This document shows, piece after piece, positions 49,264 to 59,635 of a stretch of DNA of 64,000 nucleotides. Source of the stretch: Lautropia sp. (GTDB lineage: Bacteria > Pseudomonadota > Gammaproteobacteria > Burkholderiales > Burkholderiaceae_E); assembly GCA_030530775.1 (NCBI GenBank), contig JAUMUG010000007.1, positions 74,690 to 138,689 on the forward strand, given 5' to 3'. The position numbers and the translations under genes were made by a program. Under the pieces are notes generated by a model, which did not search any database, was not told the origin of the DNA, and saw only the letters and a program-made list of their open reading frames with translations. How positions within the stretch are numbered: the stretch's first letter is position 1; the number at the start of each line of letters is the position of its first letter.

Positions 49264-50046
49264 TCAAAAACCGCCGAACATCAGCGCTGTCATCAGGAAG
49301 TCCGTGGCCAGAATGGCCAGGGACGAAACCACCACGGCCGTCGTCGTGGCATAGGAGACACCTTCCGGCGTGGTCTCGGCCTCGTGGCCCACCACCAGGG
49401 AGATGAACCCCACCAGCACCGCGAACACGACGCTCTTGCTGAAGCCGTTCATCACGTCCATGTCGAAATCGACGCCGCTTTGCATCTGCGACCAGAACGA
49501 CCCCGGATCGACACCGATCATCTGCACACCCACGACCCAGGCACCCAGGATGCCCACCGCCGAGAACAGCAGCGCCAGCAGCGGCATGCCGATGAAGACC
49601 GCCATGAAGCGCGGCCCGAAGACACGACGCATCGGATCGACGCCCATCATCTCCATCGCGATCAACTGCTCACCAGTGCGCATCAGGCCGATGCCGGCCG
49701 TCAGCGAGGTACCGGCGCGACCGGCAAACAGCAGCCCCGTGACCACCGGCCCCAGCTCGCGCAACAGCGACAGAGCGACCAGCAGGCCCAGCGAGGACTC
49801 GGAACCATAGCGCTGCAGGGTGTAGTAGCCCTGCAACCCCAGCACGAAACCGACGAAGACGCCGGAAATCAGAATGATCGACAACGAGCGGTTGCCGACG
49901 AAATACAGCTGCTCGATGATCAGACGTGGACGCTTGAGCGACAGCACCGCGCTCCAGCACAGCTGCAACAGAAAACGCAAGGCAAAGCCCAGATCGCTGG
50001 TAACCCGGGTGGCCCAGCGACCCAGACGGGCAATGAGACCGATCAT
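49264..50046 (-). CDS. mlaE: Mla phospholipid transporter permease MlaE
   Basis: The 260-residue MlaE/YrbE permease shows [85 protein letters not shown] and [22 protein letters not shown], quoted in part, characteristic of the family. About six membrane helices are expected. It works with MlaF, MlaD and MlaB. ATG 50046 overlaps the mlaF stop by four bases. Confidence 0.96.
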   Translation of the reverse strand: MIGLIARLGRWATRVTSDLGFALRFLLQLCWSAVLSLKRPRLIIEQLYFVGNRSLSIILISGVFVGFVLGLQGYYTLQRYGSESSLGLLVALSLLRELGPVVTGLLFAGRAGTSLTAGIGLMRTGEQLIAMEMMGVDPMRRVFGPRFMAVFIGMPLLALLFSAVGILGAWVVGVQMIGVDPGSFWSQMQSGVDFDMDVMNGFSKSVVFAVLVGFISLVVGHEAETTPEGVSYATTTAVVVSSLAILATDFLMTALMFGGF

Positions 50047-50843
50047 GCTCCCAGATCCTCCGCAATCGGTTTGGCCGGATAGTGGAAAGCCACCGGGCCA
50101 TCACGGCGTCCATTCAGGAACTGCACCACCTGTGGATCGGTCGATTCCCGCAGCTGATCGGGCGTTCCCTCTCCGATGATCTTGCCGCCACTCATCACAT
50201 AGGCGTAATCGACGATGTCGAAGGTCTCCTGCACGTCGTGTGTCACCAGGATCGAGGTCGACCCCAGCGCATTGTTCAGGGTCTTGATCAGATGGGCGAT
50301 GGTGCCCAGCGAGATCGGATCCAGCCCGGCGAAGGGCTCATCGTACATCAGCAACGGCGGATCCAGCGCGATCGAGCGTGCCAGCGCCACCCGCCGGGCC
50401 ATGCCGCCGGAAATCTCGGAAGGCATCAGGTGCGCGGCACCGCGCAGACCGACCGCCTGCAGCTTCATCAGCACCAGATCGCGGATCATCGATTCGGGCA
50501 GTTTCGTCTGTTCACGCAGAGGAAATGCCACGTTGTCGAAAACATCCAGGTCGGTGAACAGCGCACCGAACTGGAACAGCATGCCGAGATTGCGACGGAC
50601 CTTGTAGAGATCGTCCTTGCCCAGCGCATGCACATCCTGACCGTTCAGCAGCACCTTGCCCGCCTGAGGTTTGATCAGCGCACCGATCAGGCGCAGCACC
50701 GTGGTCTTGCCCGAACCGGAGCCCCCCATCAGCGCCACCACCGCCCCTCGCGGGAACTTCATCGAAACGTCCTGGAGAATCAGCCGCTCGGGTGTATAGC
50801 CGAAACTCACGGAGTCGATACTCAATAATATGTCGTTGTCCAA
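50043..50843 (-). CDS. mlaF: Mla phospholipid transporter ATPase MlaF
   Basis: The ATPase has Walker [15 protein letters not shown]-loop [19 protein letters not shown], signature [18 protein letters not shown], Walker [16 protein letters not shown] and the H-loop [11 protein letters not shown], as in MlaF. No ATG fits the homologous N-terminus. TTG 50843, with AGGA five or six bases upstream, gives the expected start just before [12 protein letters not shown] (266 residues), so a TTG start is inferred. It heads the mla operon; the upstream 625 bases are noncoding. Confidence 0.93.
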   Translation of the reverse strand: MDNDILLSIDSVSFGYTPERLILQDVSMKFPRGAVVALMGGSGSGKTTVLRLIGALIKPQAGKVLLNGQDVHALGKDDLYKVRRNLGMLFQFGALFTDLDVFDNVAFPLREQTKLPESMIRDLVLMKLQAVGLRGAAHLMPSEISGGMARRVALARSIALDPPLLMYDEPFAGLDPISLGTIAHLIKTLNNALGSTSILVTHDVQETFDIVDYAYVMSGGKIIGEGTPDQLRESTDPQVVQFLNGRRDGPVAFHYPAKPIAEDLGA

Positions 50844-51468
50844 ATCGATCCTGCCAGACGTGAAACAGGCCGGAACCCTATCACGAAGAACGCCGCCGTG
50901 CCGAAAAAATACGGTTCGGAACGACGATTTGACACAGACGGCCGGCCGCGCTGCCAAACGTACAACACCCGGACGGGTCCGACCCCTGCCCGTTCCGGAC
51001 ATGCGCACCAGAGGAGCCCCTGCCCGACACGGGCATCGGACGACATACCCACCGGGCGAAACCCGTATGACCGGCCCCCACCAGGCGGACCCGGAATCCC
51101 CGCCGGCCGAACGGTCTCACCACCAAGCCCCGACGCCCCCGACCCGGAACACGATCACAGGCGGGCAGGCGGAAAATCCGGCCCAAGCCGTTAGTGTAAC
51201 CACAAAACTGACCGGAAAGTCACTTAACCCCTTTCGTCAGACGTGCAAGCAAAGGGCACGACTCGCTCTATACTGAACGGACCGGCACCGTCGGCACGGC
51301 CCCGATCGATCGGGGTGGAGCCCCGGCCGTTTCAGACGCCCGGACCATGCCATGTGAATCGCGAAAGCGAAAAACGCCCCCGGCGTCTGCGACGCTGCCC
51401 GCCTCCTGGCCGCAGACACGGCAAGCCAACCTCCCGCTCATTTTTCCGTCCTATTCCATTCGACGCCG
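50844..51468. promoter_or_regulatory. Divergent intergenic region mlaF/kdsD
   Basis: About 625 bases separate the divergent mla and kdsD-lpt operons and should hold promoters for both. A TATACT at 51269-51274 points towards kdsD, roughly 195 bases before its start, but the -35 region is poor. Open frames here are Arg/Pro/Thr-rich and unrelated to known families. No repeats or RNA genes were recognised. Confidence 0.3.
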
Positions 51469-52479
51469 GTGAATACACACGCACTGCCCCCTTCCGCCAC
51501 CGAAATCTCCGATGAACGGCTCATCGAACGCGCCCGCCAGGTACTATCCACCGAAGCCGATGCCATTTTGCATCTGAGCCACACCATCGATCACCGGTTC
51601 GGTGAAGCCTGCCGGCTGATCCTGGCCTGCCAAGGCAGGGTGATCGTCAGCGGCATGGGCAAATCGGGCCACGTCGCCCGCAAGATTGCCGCCACCCTGG
51701 CCTCGACGGGTACCCCTGCCTTCTTCGTGCACCCCGGTGAAGCCAGTCACGGCGATCTGGGCATGGTCACGCCGCAGGACGTGTTCGTCGCTCTGTCCAA
51801 CTCGGGCCGCACCGACGAGCTGCTGACCATCGTTCCCCAGGTCAAGCGCCAGGGCGCGGGGCTGATCGCCATGACCGGTGACCCCGAATCGCCACTGGCC
51901 GGCTATGCCGACATCCACCTCTATGCCGGTGCCCTCAAGGAAGCATGCCCGCTGAACCTCGCACCCACTGCCAGCACGACGGCGGCGCTGGCGCTGGGCG
52001 ATGCGCTGGCGGTGGCGCTGCTCGAAGCCCGCGGCTTCGGCAGCGAAGACTTCGCGCGCTCGCACCCGGGGGGTTCGCTGGGCCGCAAGCTGCTGACCCA
52101 TGTCGGCGACATCATGCGCTCGGGCGGCGAGTTACCGACCTGCCGGCCGGATGCCCTGTTCACCGATGCGCTGCTCGAAATCAGCCACAAGCGGATGGGC
52201 ATGGTGGCGGTGCTCGATGGGCAGGGCCGGATTGCCGGTATCTTCACCGATGGTGACCTGCGCCGGGTCTTCGGCCGCAAGCAGCTCGACCTGATGCATC
52301 TGACCATAGGCGAAGTGATGACACCCGACCCGATCCACATCGCTCCGGAAGCGCTCGCCGTCGAGGCCGTGCGCATCATGGAATCGCGCCGCATCTCGCA
52401 GATTCTGGTGGCCGATGCCGGCCGCCATCTGGTCGGCGCACTGCATTTTCACGACTTGCTCACCGCGAAGGTGGTCTGA
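51469..52479 (+). CDS. kdsD: D-arabinose 5-phosphate isomerase
   Basis: KdsD interconverts ribulose 5-phosphate and arabinose 5-phosphate, the first step of Kdo synthesis. The 336-residue protein has a SIS domain (GRVIVSGMGKSGHVARKIAATLASTGTPAFFVHPGEASHGDLGM, quoted in part; FVALSNSGRTDELL) and two C-terminal CBS domains (VGDIMRSGGELP ... IGEVMTPDPIHI). The start is GTG 51469, without a strong ribosome-binding site. The stop overlaps the kdsC start (TGATG). It opens the kdsD-kdsC-lptC-lptA-lptB run. Confidence 0.96.
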   Translation: MNTHALPPSATEISDERLIERARQVLSTEADAILHLSHTIDHRFGEACRLILACQGRVIVSGMGKSGHVARKIAATLASTGTPAFFVHPGEASHGDLGMVTPQDVFVALSNSGRTDELLTIVPQVKRQGAGLIAMTGDPESPLAGYADIHLYAGALKEACPLNLAPTASTTAALALGDALAVALLEARGFGSEDFARSHPGGSLGRKLLTHVGDIMRSGGELPTCRPDALFTDALLEISHKRMGMVAVLDGQGRIAGIFTDGDLRRVFGRKQLDLMHLTIGEVMTPDPIHIAPEALAVEAVRIMESRRISQILVADAGRHLVGALHFHDLLTAKVV

Positions 52480-53024
52480 TGGACATACGCAATGCCGCTC
52501 GCCAAATCCGCCTGTTGGCGATGGATGTCGATGGTACCCTGACCGATGGACGCATCTGGATCGGCAGTCAGGGCGAGATCGCCAAATCCTTCTCGGTCCG
52601 GGATGGTTTCGGGATCAAGCTGCTGCAGAAGGCCGGCATCCAGCTCGCCGTCATCACCGGCCGGCGCTCGACCATCGTCGAACAGCGCGCCACCGAACTG
52701 GGTATCGACCATGTCTTTCAAGGGGTGGTCGACAAGCGCGCCACACTGAAGACTCTATGCGAGCAGCTCGGCATCGGTCTGGAAGAGACCGCCTTCATGG
52801 GTGACGACTGGCCTGACCTGTCGGCCATGCAGGCCTGCGCCCTGCCGGTGGCCCCGGTCGACGCCGTACCCGAGGTGCTGGCCGCCGCCCGCTGGATCGC
52901 CACCGCCCGTGCCGGCGAAGGCGCACTGCGCGAGTTTGCCAACTTCCTGCTCAACAGCCGGAGCGACTATCAGGCTCTGCTGGCGCAGTATCGCGGCACC
53001 CCCGACCAGAACGCTCCCCGTTGA
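52479..53024 (+). CDS. kdsC: Kdo 8-phosphate phosphatase
   Basis: This small HAD phosphatase dephosphorylates Kdo-8-phosphate. The 181-residue protein has the nucleophile motif LLAMDVDGTLTDGRIW, LAVITGRRSTIVEQRATELG, and the third motif AFMGDDWPDLSAMQ. It overlaps kdsD by one base and is followed by lptC after 12 bases. A cap domain is absent, as expected for this tetrameric class. Confidence 0.96.
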   Translation: MDIRNAARQIRLLAMDVDGTLTDGRIWIGSQGEIAKSFSVRDGFGIKLLQKAGIQLAVITGRRSTIVEQRATELGIDHVFQGVVDKRATLKTLCEQLGIGLEETAFMGDDWPDLSAMQACALPVAPVDAVPEVLAAARWIATARAGEGALREFANFLLNSRSDYQALLAQYRGTPDQNAPR

Positions 53025-53036
53025 TCCGCATCCATC

Positions 53037-53660
53037 ATGAGTGCCCGTCTGTTCGACCGGCTGGCCGCCGGCGCCTCCATGCTGATTCTGGTTGGGCTGG
53101 GCATGGCCAGCTATTACTTTGCCAAGAAGGCAGAAACGCAGGGGCAGCAGGCGCCCCCGGTCGCCAACCGCCCCGATCCCGATTATTTCGTCGAGCGGAT
53201 GGCACTGATGCGCGCCGATGCCAATGGCGATCCGTCGGTACGGGTCGAAGCCGAACGGATGCTGCATTACCCGCTGAGCGGTCGGATCGCCTTCACCAAT
53301 CCGCTGATCATCACCCTGGACGAGCGACGACCGCTGATGACGGCCCGAGCCGATCGGGGCGAAGCAGCCGACACCGGCGACTTCGCCGATTTGATGGACA
53401 ATGTCCAAGTTCTGCGTGCCGCCACCGAACGCGAACCCTCGATGCAGGTCGACACCCAGGCGGCCCGCGTCGATCTCGACCGGAAGACCATCAGCTCCGA
53501 TCAGCCGGTGGAAATCACGGCAGGAGACAACCGATTGCAGGGGGTCGGTATGGAAATCAGCGAGCAGGCACGGCAGCTCGAACTCAAGCAGCGTGTCCGT
53601 GGTCATTTCCCGGCGGCGAGACCGTCGCGGGATGCATCGCAGAGCCGACAAAAACCGTGA
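53037..53660 (+). CDS. lptC: LPS export protein LptC
   Basis: LptC is a bitopic inner-membrane protein that passes LPS from LptB2FG to the LptA bridge. The 207-residue protein has one N-terminal helix (GASMLILVGLGMASYYFA) followed by the beta-jellyroll (ALMRADANGDPSVRVEAERMLHYPLSGRIAFTNPLI, in part; LMTARADRGEA). Position between kdsC and lptA confirms it. The C-terminal 20 residues are Arg/Ser/Gln-rich. Confidence 0.93.
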   Translation: MSARLFDRLAAGASMLILVGLGMASYYFAKKAETQGQQAPPVANRPDPDYFVERMALMRADANGDPSVRVEAERMLHYPLSGRIAFTNPLIITLDERRPLMTARADRGEAADTGDFADLMDNVQVLRAATEREPSMQVDTQAARVDLDRKTISSDQPVEITAGDNRLQGVGMEISEQARQLELKQRVRGHFPAARPSRDASQSRQKP

Positions 53661-53746
53661 TTCGCCCGACATTCCGGATAAACTCACGCTGTCGACCAGC
53701 AGGCGCCTGGCCAACATTTCGTATCAACCCGTATGTCGAGACCCGC

Positions 53747-54391
53747 ATGAGGCCAGCATTCCCCACGGTTTGCCACCCGCTCCATCTGCCGCTGGCGATG
53801 CTGATGTCAGCCATGTTGTGCTGCGCGCCGGCCAGCGCCGAGCGCGCCGACCGCGACAAGCCGATCAACATCGAGTCCAATCGTCTCGAATACAACGACG
53901 CAGCCAAAGTCTCGACCTTCATCGGCAATGTGGTGCTCACCAAGGGCAGCATCCGCATCCAGGGCGACCGCATGGTGCTGCGCCAGGTGGGTGACAATGC
54001 CCAGACCGTGCGTATCACGGGCTCCCAGGCCAGCTTCAGACAAAAGCGCGACGGCATGGAGCAATACATCCATGGCCTGGCCAACGAGATCTTCTACGAC
54101 ACCCGCACCGAGCAGGTCAGCCTGAGCGGGCGCGCCCGCCTGCACCGGCAAAACTGCAATCAGCCAGTGGATGAAATCACCGGCGGCACCATCGTCTACA
54201 ACGCCACCTCCGAAACCTTCACGGTCGATGGCAAGCAGCGTGGCGAGCAAAGCGGCCGAGTGCGCATCATCATCCAACCGCAGAGCAACGAAAGCGGCGG
54301 CAGTGGTGGCACCGGCAAGCAGCAACCCTGCCCGCCCGGCTCGCCCTTGCCGCTGACGGCCGACCCACGCTTTGCCGTCCCCAAAAAATAG
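53747..54391 (+). CDS. lptA: LPS periplasmic bridge protein LptA
   Basis: LptA monomers form the periplasmic bridge carrying LPS to the outer membrane. The 214-residue protein has a signal peptide ([19 protein letters not shown]) and the OstA fold ([42 protein letters not shown], in part; [23 protein letters not shown]). ATG 53747 is the only sensible start; the frame remains open upstream through lptC without homology. A Ser/Gly/Pro-rich tail ends the protein. The gap to lptC is 86 bases. Confidence 0.94.
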   Translation: MRPAFPTVCHPLHLPLAMLMSAMLCCAPASAERADRDKPINIESNRLEYNDAAKVSTFIGNVVLTKGSIRIQGDRMVLRQVGDNAQTVRITGSQASFRQKRDGMEQYIHGLANEIFYDTRTEQVSLSGRARLHRQNCNQPVDEITGGTIVYNATSETFTVDGKQRGEQSGRVRIIIQPQSNESGGSGGTGKQQPCPPGSPLPLTADPRFAVPKK

Positions 54392-54464
54392 GTACCGCCC
54401 CGAACACTGTTCCCGTCCCCGAGCCCGGGCAGTCGAGACCCGGACCCATTCCGCCCACCGGATC

Positions 54465-55250
54465 ATGTCGATGCCCCGAAAAGACGCCACGCCCCATCCT
54501 CCGACCGAAGTCAGCCACCTGAAAGCCGTCCAGCTGATGAAAGCCTATGGTGCCCGGGTGGTCGTCAAGGACGTTTCGCTCGAAGTGGCCAGTGGCGAGG
54601 TGGTGGGTCTGCTGGGACGCAACGGTGCCGGCAAGACCACCTGCTTCTACATGATCGCCGGACTGGTGGCGACCGACGGTGGCGAGATCGTGTTGGATGG
54701 CCAATCGATCAGCCGGCTACCGATTCACAACCGCGCCCGGCTCGGCCTGTCCTATCTGCCGCAGGAAGCCTCGGTCTTTCGCAAATTGAGTGTCGAAGAG
54801 AACGTACTGGCCGTGCTGGAGCTGCAGGTCGACGAACGCGGCCGCGCGCTGAAGCGCGATGAACAGAAGCACCGGCTCGAATCGCTGCTCAAGGAGCTTC
54901 AGATCGAGCACATCCGCTCCAACACCTCGATTTCGCTGTCCGGCGGTGAACGCCGCCGGGTCGAGATAGCCCGAGCACTGGCCAGCTCGCCACGCTTCAT
55001 CCTGCTCGACGAGCCCTTCGCCGGCGTCGACCCGATCGCCGTCATCGAAATCCAGCGCATCGTCAATTTGCTGAAAAACCGCGAAATCGGTGTTCTGATC
55101 ACCGACCACAACGTCCGAGAGACCCTCGGCATCTGCGACAGGGCCTATATCATCAACGAAGGGATCGTGCTCGCCTCTGGACGGCCCGACGAGATCATCC
55201 AAGACGAACGGGTCCGCAAAGCCTATCTGGGTGAAGACTTCCGCATGTAG
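54465..55250 (+). CDS. lptB: LPS export ABC transporter ATPase LptB
   Basis: LptB powers LPS extraction with LptF and LptG. Motifs are Walker [21 protein letters not shown]-loop [20 protein letters not shown], signature [18 protein letters not shown], Walker [17 protein letters not shown] and H-loop [10 protein letters not shown]. The 261-residue protein starts at ATG 54465; another ATG follows at 54471. About 20 residues precede the conserved domain, slightly more than usual. rpoN follows after about 210 bases. Confidence 0.97.
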   Translation: MSMPRKDATPHPPTEVSHLKAVQLMKAYGARVVVKDVSLEVASGEVVGLLGRNGAGKTTCFYMIAGLVATDGGEIVLDGQSISRLPIHNRARLGLSYLPQEASVFRKLSVEENVLAVLELQVDERGRALKRDEQKHRLESLLKELQIEHIRSNTSISLSGGERRRVEIARALASSPRFILLDEPFAGVDPIAVIEIQRIVNLLKNREIGVLITDHNVRETLGICDRAYIINEGIVLASGRPDEIIQDERVRKAYLGEDFRM

Positions 55251-55462
55251 GTCTGAAGCGTGGACATCGGAAGGCCCGGCCGTAGAAATCGCGAAGGCAA
55301 GAAACAGCGCACGACTTTGCTACCGCCCGCTCGCCCAGGATCGACCTTTCGCCCGGGAAATACCCCAAACCGATCCCATGATCCAGACAATTACCCGTCT
55401 GTTCAACCTGGGTGCCATGCAGCCGTGTGGCCAAACGCTCATCTGCATGGGGGTGCAGCACG

Positions 55463-57217
55463 TTGAAGCCAACGCTGCAAATACGTCAAAGCCAGCAACT
55501 GACGCTCACGCCACAGATGCAGCAGCGCATCCGACTGCTGCAGATGTCGACGGCCGAACTGAATCAAGAAATCGATCAGGCGTTGGCACAGAATCCACTA
55601 CTGGAACGGATGGACGACCCCTGGCAGAACACCGTCAGCCTGCTGCCCGACAGCAGTCTGCGCCACCACCAGCCCGAATCCGATACCGGCTGGCCACCCG
55701 TCGTCAACCCCAGGCCCGAAACGGGTGCCGGCGGACACGACGGCCGTGACGGCTTCGACACCGGCCCCGCCGATCCCACCGGAGCCGAAGTCTGTCCCGC
55801 CCACGAACTGGACGGCACCGACGAAGAGCGGTGGGGTTTCGACGGTTCGGGCGTTGCCCGCCGACACGACTTCGACGATCCCGACCATGGCAGCGACGAC
55901 ACGCTGATCCGGGGCCAGTCGCTGCACGATCATCTGCTGGAGCAGCTGGCCGGCACGCCCTGCGAGACGCGCCAGCGCAATCTGGTGCACATGCTGATCG
56001 ACGAGCTCGAAGACGACGGCTACCTGCGCACCCCGCTGGACGAGCTGCTGGCGGCCTGCCCCCCCGAATTGGGCATCCAGAAACAGGAGCTGGAGCGTGC
56101 ACTGCGGACGCTGCAGAGCTTCGACCCCAGCGGCATCGGTGCCGGTTCGCTCAATGAGTGTCTGGCGCTGCAGCTCAGTGCCCGCGAAGCCGAAGCCTCC
56201 GGCCCCCTGCCGCCCCAGGTACTGGCGCTGGCCCGGCGCATTCTCGGCCAGGACTGTCTGCCGATGCTGGCCGCACGGGAGTTCGACAGGCTCGGCAAGC
56301 TGCTGCACTGCCCTCCGACGCTGCTGCAGGAGGCAGTCGCGCTGATCCAGTCGCTGGACCCCCGGCCGTGCAGCCGCTTCGGCACCGAGCCGCCACACTA
56401 TGTGACCCCCGACATCCTCGTTCGCAAAACCCGCCAGGGCTGGCGGGCCGTGCTCAACCAAGAGGTCGTGCCACGGCTGCGAGTCAACGACGTCTACGAG
56501 CGTCTGCTCAAGCACGGTACACCATCGATGCTCCAAGGCTCCGCTACCCCGCCACCGAGCTCTGATCCCGATGGCGCCCATCCGGACCAGCACACCGGTG
56601 CAGGCCAGGAAGACAGTGATGGCGCCGGACCGAACGGTGCCATCGACCCGGCGGCAGCGTCGCTGCTCGATGACATCTCCGGCTCCCGGCGCGAGCAGCC
56701 GTCCGTCCAGCCTGCGGCTCCACCCGTCGAAGACAGTTTGACTCACCAATTGCACGAAGCGCACCGGATGGTCAGGAACGTGCAACAGCGCTTCGACACC
56801 ATCCTACGGGTGGCACAGGCCATCGTGGACCGTCAGAAGGCGTTCTTCAGCCACGGGGCCGTTGCAATGAGACCATTGGTGTTGCGTGAAATCGCCGAAG
56901 CCGTCGAATTGCACGAATCCACCGTTTCACGTGTTACAACACAAAAGTACATGGCCACGCCATTCGGCACCGTCGTCGAGCTGAAGTACTTCTTCGGCAG
57001 TCACGTCGCCACCGATACCGGAGGCGCAGTGTCCAGCACCGCGATCCGAGCCCACATCAAGCAACTCATCGAGGAGGAAGACACCACCCATCCATTGTCC
57101 GACAGTCATCTCAGCGAGCTGCTTGGCCAACGTGGTTTCGTCGTTGCCCGTCGCACTGTCGCAAAATATCGTGAATCTCTGGGGATTCCGGCTGCGGCGC
57201 AGCGCAAAACGCGGTAA
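55463..57217 (+). CDS. rpoN: RNA polymerase sigma-54 factor with internal insertion
   Basis: Sigma-54 directs transcription from -24/-12 promoters with enhancer-binding activators. Region I (KPTLQIRQSQQLTLTPQMQQRIRLLQMSTAELNQEID, in part), the core-binding domain, the HTH (REIAEAVELHESTVSRVTTQKYM) and the RpoN box ARRTVAKYRE are intact. By homology the start is TTG 55463, preceded by a GGGGG stretch; an upstream ATG at 55412 would add 17 non-homologous residues. At 584 residues it exceeds the usual 480-500. About 72 extra codons at 56515-56731 split LLKHG from LHEAHRMVRNVQQRFDTIL, and the acidic linker after region I is also long. Placement before hpf and ptsN is conserved. Confidence 0.94.
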   Translation: MKPTLQIRQSQQLTLTPQMQQRIRLLQMSTAELNQEIDQALAQNPLLERMDDPWQNTVSLLPDSSLRHHQPESDTGWPPVVNPRPETGAGGHDGRDGFDTGPADPTGAEVCPAHELDGTDEERWGFDGSGVARRHDFDDPDHGSDDTLIRGQSLHDHLLEQLAGTPCETRQRNLVHMLIDELEDDGYLRTPLDELLAACPPELGIQKQELERALRTLQSFDPSGIGAGSLNECLALQLSAREAEASGPLPPQVLALARRILGQDCLPMLAAREFDRLGKLLHCPPTLLQEAVALIQSLDPRPCSRFGTEPPHYVTPDILVRKTRQGWRAVLNQEVVPRLRVNDVYERLLKHGTPSMLQGSATPPPSSDPDGAHPDQHTGAGQEDSDGAGPNGAIDPAAASLLDDISGSRREQPSVQPAAPPVEDSLTHQLHEAHRMVRNVQQRFDTILRVAQAIVDRQKAFFSHGAVAMRPLVLREIAEAVELHESTVSRVTTQKYMATPFGTVVELKYFFGSHVATDTGGAVSSTAIRAHIKQLIEEEDTTHPLSDSHLSELLGQRGFVVARRTVAKYRESLGIPAAAQRKTR

Positions 57218-57352
57218 TGTTGAAGCGACCGTCGACGCACGGCAATGCGGGCCTGTCGCATCCGCGGCCCGGCCGACCCGCTGCATCGAAGGTCGCTACG
57301 ACGCCGACGTTCCGGTCCGGCAGTGCATGGATTCAATACAGGAGTACCAGGC

Positions 57353-57673
57353 ATGAACCTTTCCATCAGCGGCCACCATCTGGAAGTGACACCTGCTCTG
57401 CGGGAATATGTCACCAGCAAACTCGCTCGTGTTCGCAACCATTTCGATCAGGTGATCGACGTCAACGTCATCATGTCGGTCGAAAAGCTGGTACAGCGCG
57501 CCGAAGTCACCCTTCATGTCGCTGGCAAGGACATTTTTGCAGAAGCGACCCATGCAGACCTGTATGCGGCGGTCGATGCCCTGGTCGACAAGCTCGATCG
57601 CCAAGTCATCAAGTACAAGCAAAAAAAACAAAATGCCCATAGTCCGCTGAAGCGCCAGACAGTACCTGCCTGA
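57353..57673 (+). CDS. hpf: Ribosome hibernation-promoting factor, short form
   Basis: This 106-residue HPF/YfiA-family protein binds the 30S decoding region and promotes inactive ribosome dimers. It shows [40 protein letters not shown] (in part) and [42 protein letters not shown] (in part), and lacks the C-terminal domain of the long form. CAGGAG lies upstream of ATG 57353. It is between rpoN and ptsN, as in most Proteobacteria. Confidence 0.96.
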   Translation: MNLSISGHHLEVTPALREYVTSKLARVRNHFDQVIDVNVIMSVEKLVQRAEVTLHVAGKDIFAEATHADLYAAVDALVDKLDRQVIKYKQKKQNAHSPLKRQTVPA

Positions 57674-58029
57674 CCGGACTCGTTCGTTCCATGTTGCCGC
57701 CGGTGCCGCCCCGTGCAGCCCGGCGGTCCGTGTTTATGGGACGGAAAGCCTCACACTCGCTCGCAGCAACTCACAGCCCTCGCTGCCGGCAAGCACCTCC
57801 GGTGCCTCCCGAAACCCCCGGCTCCCGGGTAAGCCCCTCGGCCTTGCTGTCCTGTCGACGTGATCATCGAGTCTCAATCTGTTAAATTTGAGGTTCCCCA
57901 GCAACGCTCCTTCGAATGACCGGGCGCTGCATATCTTTGCCGAGCCAGGTAACGCCCCCCGTCAGCACGCCTTTGCAGACATCGGGGGCTACATGTCCCG
58001 TGCCTTCATCTTGCAATCAGGTAGAAAGG
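57674..58029. other. Intergenic region hpf-ptsN
   Basis: These 356 bases between hpf and ptsN have no supported gene. A short AT-rich stretch (GTTAAATTTGAGG near 57881-57893) could contain a promoter for ptsN, but no convincing hexamer pair is present. The in-frame extension of ptsN into this gap is not homologous to anything. Confidence 0.25.
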
Positions 58030-58500
58030 ATGAACCGGATCTCGAAGCTACTCACAGCCCGCGACATCCTGCTCGATGTGCCGGCCACCAGCAAGAAACG
58101 GCTGTTCGAACATGCCGCCCTGCTGTTTGAAAACGAACATCGGCTCGAGCGGCAACGGGTATTCGACTCGCTGTTCGCACGCGAGCGTCTCGGCTCGACC
58201 GGGTTGGGCAAACAGGTCGCCATCCCGCATGGCCGCATCCGCAATCTCAAGACGCCGCTGATCGCCGTGCTGCGCAGTGAAAACGGCATCGCTTTCGACG
58301 CGCCCGACAGCGAAGCGGTGCGCCTGCTGGTGCTGCTGCTGGTGCCCGAGCACGCCACCGAAGAGCACCTCGAAATCCTGTCCGAACTGGCCGAGATGCT
58401 GTCCGACGACGGCCTACGCGAAACCCTGCTGACTGCTGCCGAACCGGACCAGGTCTACAACACCCTGGCCAACTGGGAACCCTATCGGCCTGCCGCCTGA
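58030..58500 (+). CDS. ptsN: Nitrogen-PTS EIIA component
   Basis: EIIA-Ntr is the terminal phospho-acceptor of the nitrogen phosphotransferase system and regulates potassium transport and stress responses in relatives. The 156-residue protein has the active histidine in KQVAIPHGRIRNLKTPLIAVLR and the LLVLLLVPEHATEEHLEILSELAEML segment. ATG 58030 gives the normal start. It is followed by hprK and rapZ, as in other Betaproteobacteria that keep an incomplete PTS coupled to HPr kinase. Confidence 0.95.
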   Translation: MNRISKLLTARDILLDVPATSKKRLFEHAALLFENEHRLERQRVFDSLFARERLGSTGLGKQVAIPHGRIRNLKTPLIAVLRSENGIAFDAPDSEAVRLLVLLLVPEHATEEHLEILSELAEMLSDDGLRETLLTAAEPDQVYNTLANWEPYRPAA

Positions 58501-58630
58501 GCATTCCGGACAGTACACCCGACACAGCGGACCCGTTCGTGAGGACGGTACCGGCCAAACCCGCTGGCCCCTGCCGCCGCCACACGGAACGTGGTGCCCG
58601 GCGATGGCCGAACATTCTCATGGAGCCTCC

Positions 58631-59635
58631 ATGCCGATCTCTGTCCAGAACCTCGTCGAATCCCAGCAGGGACGAACCCAGCTCGGCTGGATTGCTGGCC
58701 GCGGCGGGCAACATCGCGTCGTCGGCAGCGACCCCGACAGCTGCGCCGTCGACCAGATCGGTTATCTGAACATGATGCACGCCGAACGCATCGGCGTGCT
58801 GGGGCCGAGAGAGCTCGATCACTACCGGCAACTGGAAGATGAGCGGCGCCAGGAACTGCTCGACGCACTGCAGCGTGCCGCCCCCCCGGCACTGATCCTC
58901 AGCAATGCGCAGACAGCGCCGCAAAGCCTGATCGATTTCTGCAACGACATCGGCCTGCCGCTGCTGAGCGCGCAGCTGGATAGCGGTCCGCTGATCGAAT
59001 CCCTGCAACAGTTTCTGGCCCTGAAAAACAAGGACCACACCTCCCTGCACGGCGTTCTGATGGATGTGCTGGGCATGGGCGTGCTGATTTCCGGTGAATC
59101 CGGCCTGGGCAAGAGCGAACTGGCCCTGGAGCTGATCAGTCGCGGCCATGGGCTGGTGGCCGATGATGTCGTCGACATCGAACGGGTCAATCATCACACC
59201 ATCGTCGGTCGCTGTCCGCAGCTGCTGCAAGGGCTGCTCGAAGTACGAGGATTGGGGCTGATCGACATCCGCACCATCTTTGGTGAAAGCGCGGTACGCC
59301 GCCGTATCCCGATCAAACTGATCGTGCACTTGGTCAAGCGCAGCACACTGGAAAACGAATACGAACGGATGCCGCTCGAGGCCCTGACCGAAACCGTGCT
59401 GGGTGTTCCGGTACGCAAAGTGGCCATTCCCGTGGCCGCCGGCCGCAACATCGCGGTACTGACCGAAACCGCCGTCCGCTCCACCGTGCTGGCGCTGCGT
59501 GGCATCGACAGCACCCGCGACTTCATCCGGCGCCAGCAGGCGGCCATCATGGAAAGCCTGTCGGCCACCGACGGCGTGGCCGGTTCGGCTGCCGTTCCGG
59601 CGCCCGCCCCCACTCAACCACCACCAGCCGCCTGA
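58631..59635 (+). CDS. hprK: HPr kinase/phosphorylase
   Basis: HprK phosphorylates and dephosphorylates HPr on serine. The 334-residue protein has Walker A VLISGESGLGKSELALELI, the preceding HGVLMDVLG segment, RGHGLVADDVVDIERV and the signature LEVRGLGLIDIRTIFGE. ATG 58631 is chosen over the upstream ATG 58604. The last 25 residues form an Ala/Pro tail. It lies between ptsN and rapZ; 130 bases separate it from ptsN. Confidence 0.96.
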   Translation: MPISVQNLVESQQGRTQLGWIAGRGGQHRVVGSDPDSCAVDQIGYLNMMHAERIGVLGPRELDHYRQLEDERRQELLDALQRAAPPALILSNAQTAPQSLIDFCNDIGLPLLSAQLDSGPLIESLQQFLALKNKDHTSLHGVLMDVLGMGVLISGESGLGKSELALELISRGHGLVADDVVDIERVNHHTIVGRCPQLLQGLLEVRGLGLIDIRTIFGESAVRRRIPIKLIVHLVKRSTLENEYERMPLEALTETVLGVPVRKVAIPVAAGRNIAVLTETAVRSTVLALRGIDSTRDFIRRQQAAIMESLSATDGVAGSAAVPAPAPTQPPPAA

